Of a DNA stretch of 64,000 bases, positions 35,291-64,000 are shown piece by piece. The DNA lies in contig CM060318.1 in NCBI GenBank assembly GCA_030674155.1, forward strand, positions 67,480,988 through 67,544,987, in the 5' to 3' direction. The translations under genes and the position numbers were made by a program. The first letter of the stretch is position 1. Each line of letters begins with the position of its first letter. This DNA is from Stramonita haemastoma (Eukaryota > Mollusca > Gastropoda > Neogastropoda > Muricidae). Under the pieces are notes generated by a model. The model saw nothing but the letters and a program-made list of their open reading frames with translations, ran no database searches and had not been told where the DNA came from.

Positions 35291-35429
35291 GGACGGTGGA
35301 TTGATCCAGGAGAGGGAGGGGACAGTCAGTCAGTTCCTCCCCATCCACTGCCTACGATGTCATCCTTCACACCCTGAGCAGTGACTGGGGCATATCATAT
35401 GTATCTTAGCTAACAGGAACCTGATGTTT

Positions 35430-35775
35430 CCCCTGTGGAGATGCCGGGGACCTGTCAGCATATGTTACACAGCATCCCCACCTTCTAAATTGTCTGTGCT
35501 AAAAACTCCCTCTTTCCTATCCTTCTCTTTGTTTCTGCCTTGTTCCTCCTCTCTTTCTGTGTCACCTCCTTCTTGTCTGTTTCCTGCCTCCCTGGTCCAG
35601 TCTCCTTTTCCAGAAAGACTCAAAAGGTAGCTAGCTGTTCTCTTTCATGCAGAAGTTGCATGCACTGGGACTGACATGTCATGCGCTGAACGGCAGCGCA
35701 ATGCATTTCCACTCATAATAATGACAGACACCAATAGTTGCTGTCTGAGCATTTGAAGAACTTGACAAAGCTGCC
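35430..35775 (+). repeat. Interspersed repeat family C, long copy
   Basis: Aligns with 530-870: 'tttgtttctgccttgttcc', 'ccagaaagactcaaaaggta', 'gcactgggactgacatgtca' and 'agttgctgtctgagcatttg'. From 35776 to 37270 no gene is seen; a poly-G run lies at about 36247-36274. Confidence 0.6.
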
Positions 35776-37274
35776 CCGTCTCCAGGTTGGCACAGGTGAC
35801 AAAAATACGCTGCCGTCAACCATGCCACTGGCCATAGCTATCAAAGTCTTCTACACTGAAAGATGCAGATTTTTTTTTCTTCTGAACTGCTGCACATGAT
35901 GTTCTGCCAGTTTTTGCACACAGGACCTTTGTTCATTGTCGTGGGAAGGCCTTACATGGAACAGAGTCAGAACCAACCCTCATTCAAAATCCCTCAACCA
36001 ACATCTCAGCAGAGAATCGAACTGACACCCCCTGGTACCACCGAAGGCCGGTGTGATGAAAGGCAATTGGAGGCAGTCGTTACCTGCACAACCAGCTGTT
36101 AGTGGCCTGAGCTGACTACTTACTACTGCTGTCTGATGAAACTGTTGCCATGAATGCTTAACATGCGCTGAATTCCTGCTGCACCCTGCACCTTGATTTT
36201 TTTTAATCCTCTAAAAGACTTCCACCCAGGTTAATACTCAAGGTCTGATGGATAGGGGGGGGGGTAGGGGGGGGCCAGGGGTGCAAAGTGCCGCTCTGAA
36301 CTTCGTTCAAACTCTTGACTTTTGATTTATTAATTTATTAGATAGGTGTGCTGCCATTAGAGCCTGATCCACCGAGCAGAGCTCCACCTTCAAATGCAGA
36401 CAGGACTTCACCTTCAGAGCAGCCAGCAGGCAATGCTCATGTCATGAAAAATAAGAAGCAAACTACACACATGGAAAAAACAAAACAAAACAGAATGAAA
36501 ATAAAACACAAGCAAAAAACCAAGCCCATAACAAAAAAAATGAAATGCTAATGGAACATTCCCCCCCAAAAAAAATAAAACCACCACTAAACAAAACAAA
36601 ATAAAAAACGTTAACCTCACAATTCTTAGGAACAGGGTGAGAGAATGCAGCTGAGATGTGGACAAACAACATCACACACATACTGCACATCTAAAAAAAA
36701 AAGTTTTTCAAATTGGCTGCAATTATTATCAATCAATACATCAATCAACACACACAAGTCAAAACCATACCACAGGGGCTCTGATCAACTTTGCACCACA
36801 ATGGGATCATTTCAGAGACAACTTGCGTTTCACTTCTCGTTTCTTTTCCCCAGTTACAAACTTCTGAGAAAAACGAGACGGATTTAGAAAGTATGCCCTG
36901 ATTAACCAGAAGTGTATTTCATTCTCAAGAAATTTCAAACAAAGCATCATATTACATCAGTAAACAGATATGGCATACATGCGATTCAAGAAAACAACAA
37001 TCCAGACAAGATACATGGTTCAAAACAAAAATCCATTTTTGACACTTTGTGATCTGGTGATTTTGTGGTTGGTTAAAAATGTTCGAAAGAGGGACTCTTC
37101 AGAAATGTATCACAGAAAATATAAACTTCTACCATGAAATACTGTCAGAGAAGTGAATGCTTATCAAAGGCATGTCACCAACAAAACAAAAGAAACCCAT
37201 ACTGAGGCCACTACAAAAACAAAATAAACAAAGAAATGGTATCTATGGAAAAAAACTTTGGGCATGAAAAAAGG

Positions 37275-37450
37275 CTTCTAAAAAAAAATCAGCTAAAAAA
37301 TACCTGGTGTTTACAAAGCAAAATAACATCAGCAACGATCACTAAAAATGGGTCAGACACAGAGTGTCTTAAAATTATCAGCTATCTGCCATGACAGTGT
37401 GCTCAGAAAACTTACTTAGATCAACTTGTTCAGCATGTATACATCCCCAT

Positions 37451-37482
<32 letters not shown>

Positions 37483-37700
37483 CACACACACACACACACA
37501 CACACCACACACACCACGGACAGCCTCATTTAAAACCACCATTCAGATTGCATAAAATGTTTTTATTAAAAAGCGTGTGTGACCGAACGGTTCACATCAG
37601 GATTGGTTGCCAGAAGGAAAGTTCACGACCTGGCATTCTCTAGTAAGAAATCTTCACCCTTTTTTGCTGATACCTCTTGTAGTCTTTCCATTTCCAAAAA
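37275..37700. repeat. Local duplication, copy 1 (HERC4 3' region)
   Basis: About 430 bases matching 39207-39630 in order: 'aaaggcttctaaaaaaa', 'aaaaatgggtcagacacaga', 'tcagcatgtatacatcccca', a CA tract, 'ggacagcctcatttaaaacc', 'tggttgccagaaggaaagtt' and 'ggcattctctagtaagaaat'. This copy lies downstream of the HERC4 stop codon (gene on the minus strand). Confidence 0.85.
37562..37567 (-). terminator. Candidate HERC4 poly(A) signal
   Basis: The plus-strand TTTATT is AATAAA on the minus strand, 477 bases past the stop codon. It is inside the duplicated segment, so an equivalent signal also exists at about 39487 within intron 23. Confidence 0.4.
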
Positions 37701-38043
37701 CAGTAGCACATCCCTCCCATTTTTCCTCTGTGCCAGATCTAGCGCTTTTCCTTCACACTCAGAATGCTTTCCCAGAGGAAACCCCACAGGAACGGTTTTC
37801 TGAAAATGCTGAAGGATCAAACCTTCAGGCACAATACAACAATGACCACACTTGCGGCCACAGCCATTGTCAGCACAGACGATATCACACCGGCTCTTGC
37901 TGTTGGTAAGGAAGGTCCATCACCACTACACAGCAACTGGCAGGGTTTTGGTGATGGAGGGTGTTGGGGGCTTTGAGAGGGGGGTGGGGGGTGTGAGGGT
38001 TATGGGTGGTGGAGGTGACTGGGTGGTGGAGTGTGGTGGTTGT

Positions 38044-63574
<25,531 letters not shown>

Positions 63575-64000
63575 CTGCAACAACACATCCACATCCATCC
63601 TCACACCCCTGTTCTGTCTGTCAACTTTGGATGAAGGTGTATACACAAGTACCTTCCAGTGTTCTCAATTCCCTTCAGGTGTGTATATATACCAGCAGAA
63701 GATCACATGTTAAAAATCCTGTAATACATGTCAACAATCAGCAGGTTATAGAAACACAAACATACCCAGCATGCATCCTATAACAAAAATATGAACTGAT
63801 CTGAAGATGGAATGTGTAAACTGAGGCCAGTTGGCAAACATCCTGCAGAGTTATAGGTACAGGGGAAGACCAGGCGCTACACACCCCACCTAGCATGGTA
63901 GCATTTGCATAAAAGAGAGAGAAGTATACACAATTGCATTAGCTCCTGTGCAATTTGTACAAATAAGTCTATACCACAGGTATAGCAATACATGAGTGAA

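Overview
The window is animal nuclear DNA. Genes are split by GT/AG introns, dinucleotide and minisatellite arrays are very abundant, and several tRNA-derived SINE families and non-LTR retrotransposon relics are present. No viral, bacterial or plasmid backbone is seen. Protein similarity judged by eye and the repeat style fit a lophotrochozoan, most likely a gastropod mollusc; that taxon is an inference.

Three protein-coding genes can be supported. (1) A UDP-glycosyltransferase (UGT), plus strand, 12584-14128, is a single 514-residue coding exon with signal peptide, UGT signature, C-terminal membrane anchor and dilysine tail. A 5'UTR intron probably precedes it and a repeat-rich 3'UTR follows. 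(2) A eukaryotic initiation factor 4E-binding protein (4E-BP), plus strand, has three coding exons at 19130-19268, 21278-21448 and 24589-24632 (117 residues). The eIF4E-binding motif, the phospho-site motifs and the C-terminal TOS motif are all intact. (3) A HERC4-like HECT E3 ubiquitin ligase lies on the minus strand. I resolve 24 coding exons from 63574 down to the stop codon at 38044. They cover the last RCC1 repeats, the middle region and the whole HECT domain with its catalytic cysteine; the 5' exons lie beyond the right edge. 4E-BP and HERC4 are convergent.

Layout: 1-10.5 kb is gene-poor and filled with SINEs, microsatellites and a 1.5 kb minisatellite. 10.5-15.9 kb is the UGT locus. 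16-18.7 kb holds relics of a non-LTR retrotransposon. 19-27.3 kb is 4E-BP; its second intron contains a SINE split by a piggyBac-like MITE. 27.3-37.3 kb is intergenic, with nested SINEs and a reverse-transcriptase fragment. 37.5-64 kb is HERC4.

The most unusual feature is in HERC4. Several introns are filled by minisatellites whose repeat unit contains the splice site of the adjacent exon: the donor plus 12-28 exonic bases in at least three introns, and an acceptor-like motif in a fourth. Exon edges appear to have been amplified tandemly, producing rows of copied splice sites. Also notable are a SINE family with a tRNA-like head fused to a 5S-rRNA-like segment, a duplicated segment that copies a candidate HERC4 poly(A) signal into the last-but-one intron, and two exons (20 and 3) whose reading frames are broken by small indels that may be assembly errors.
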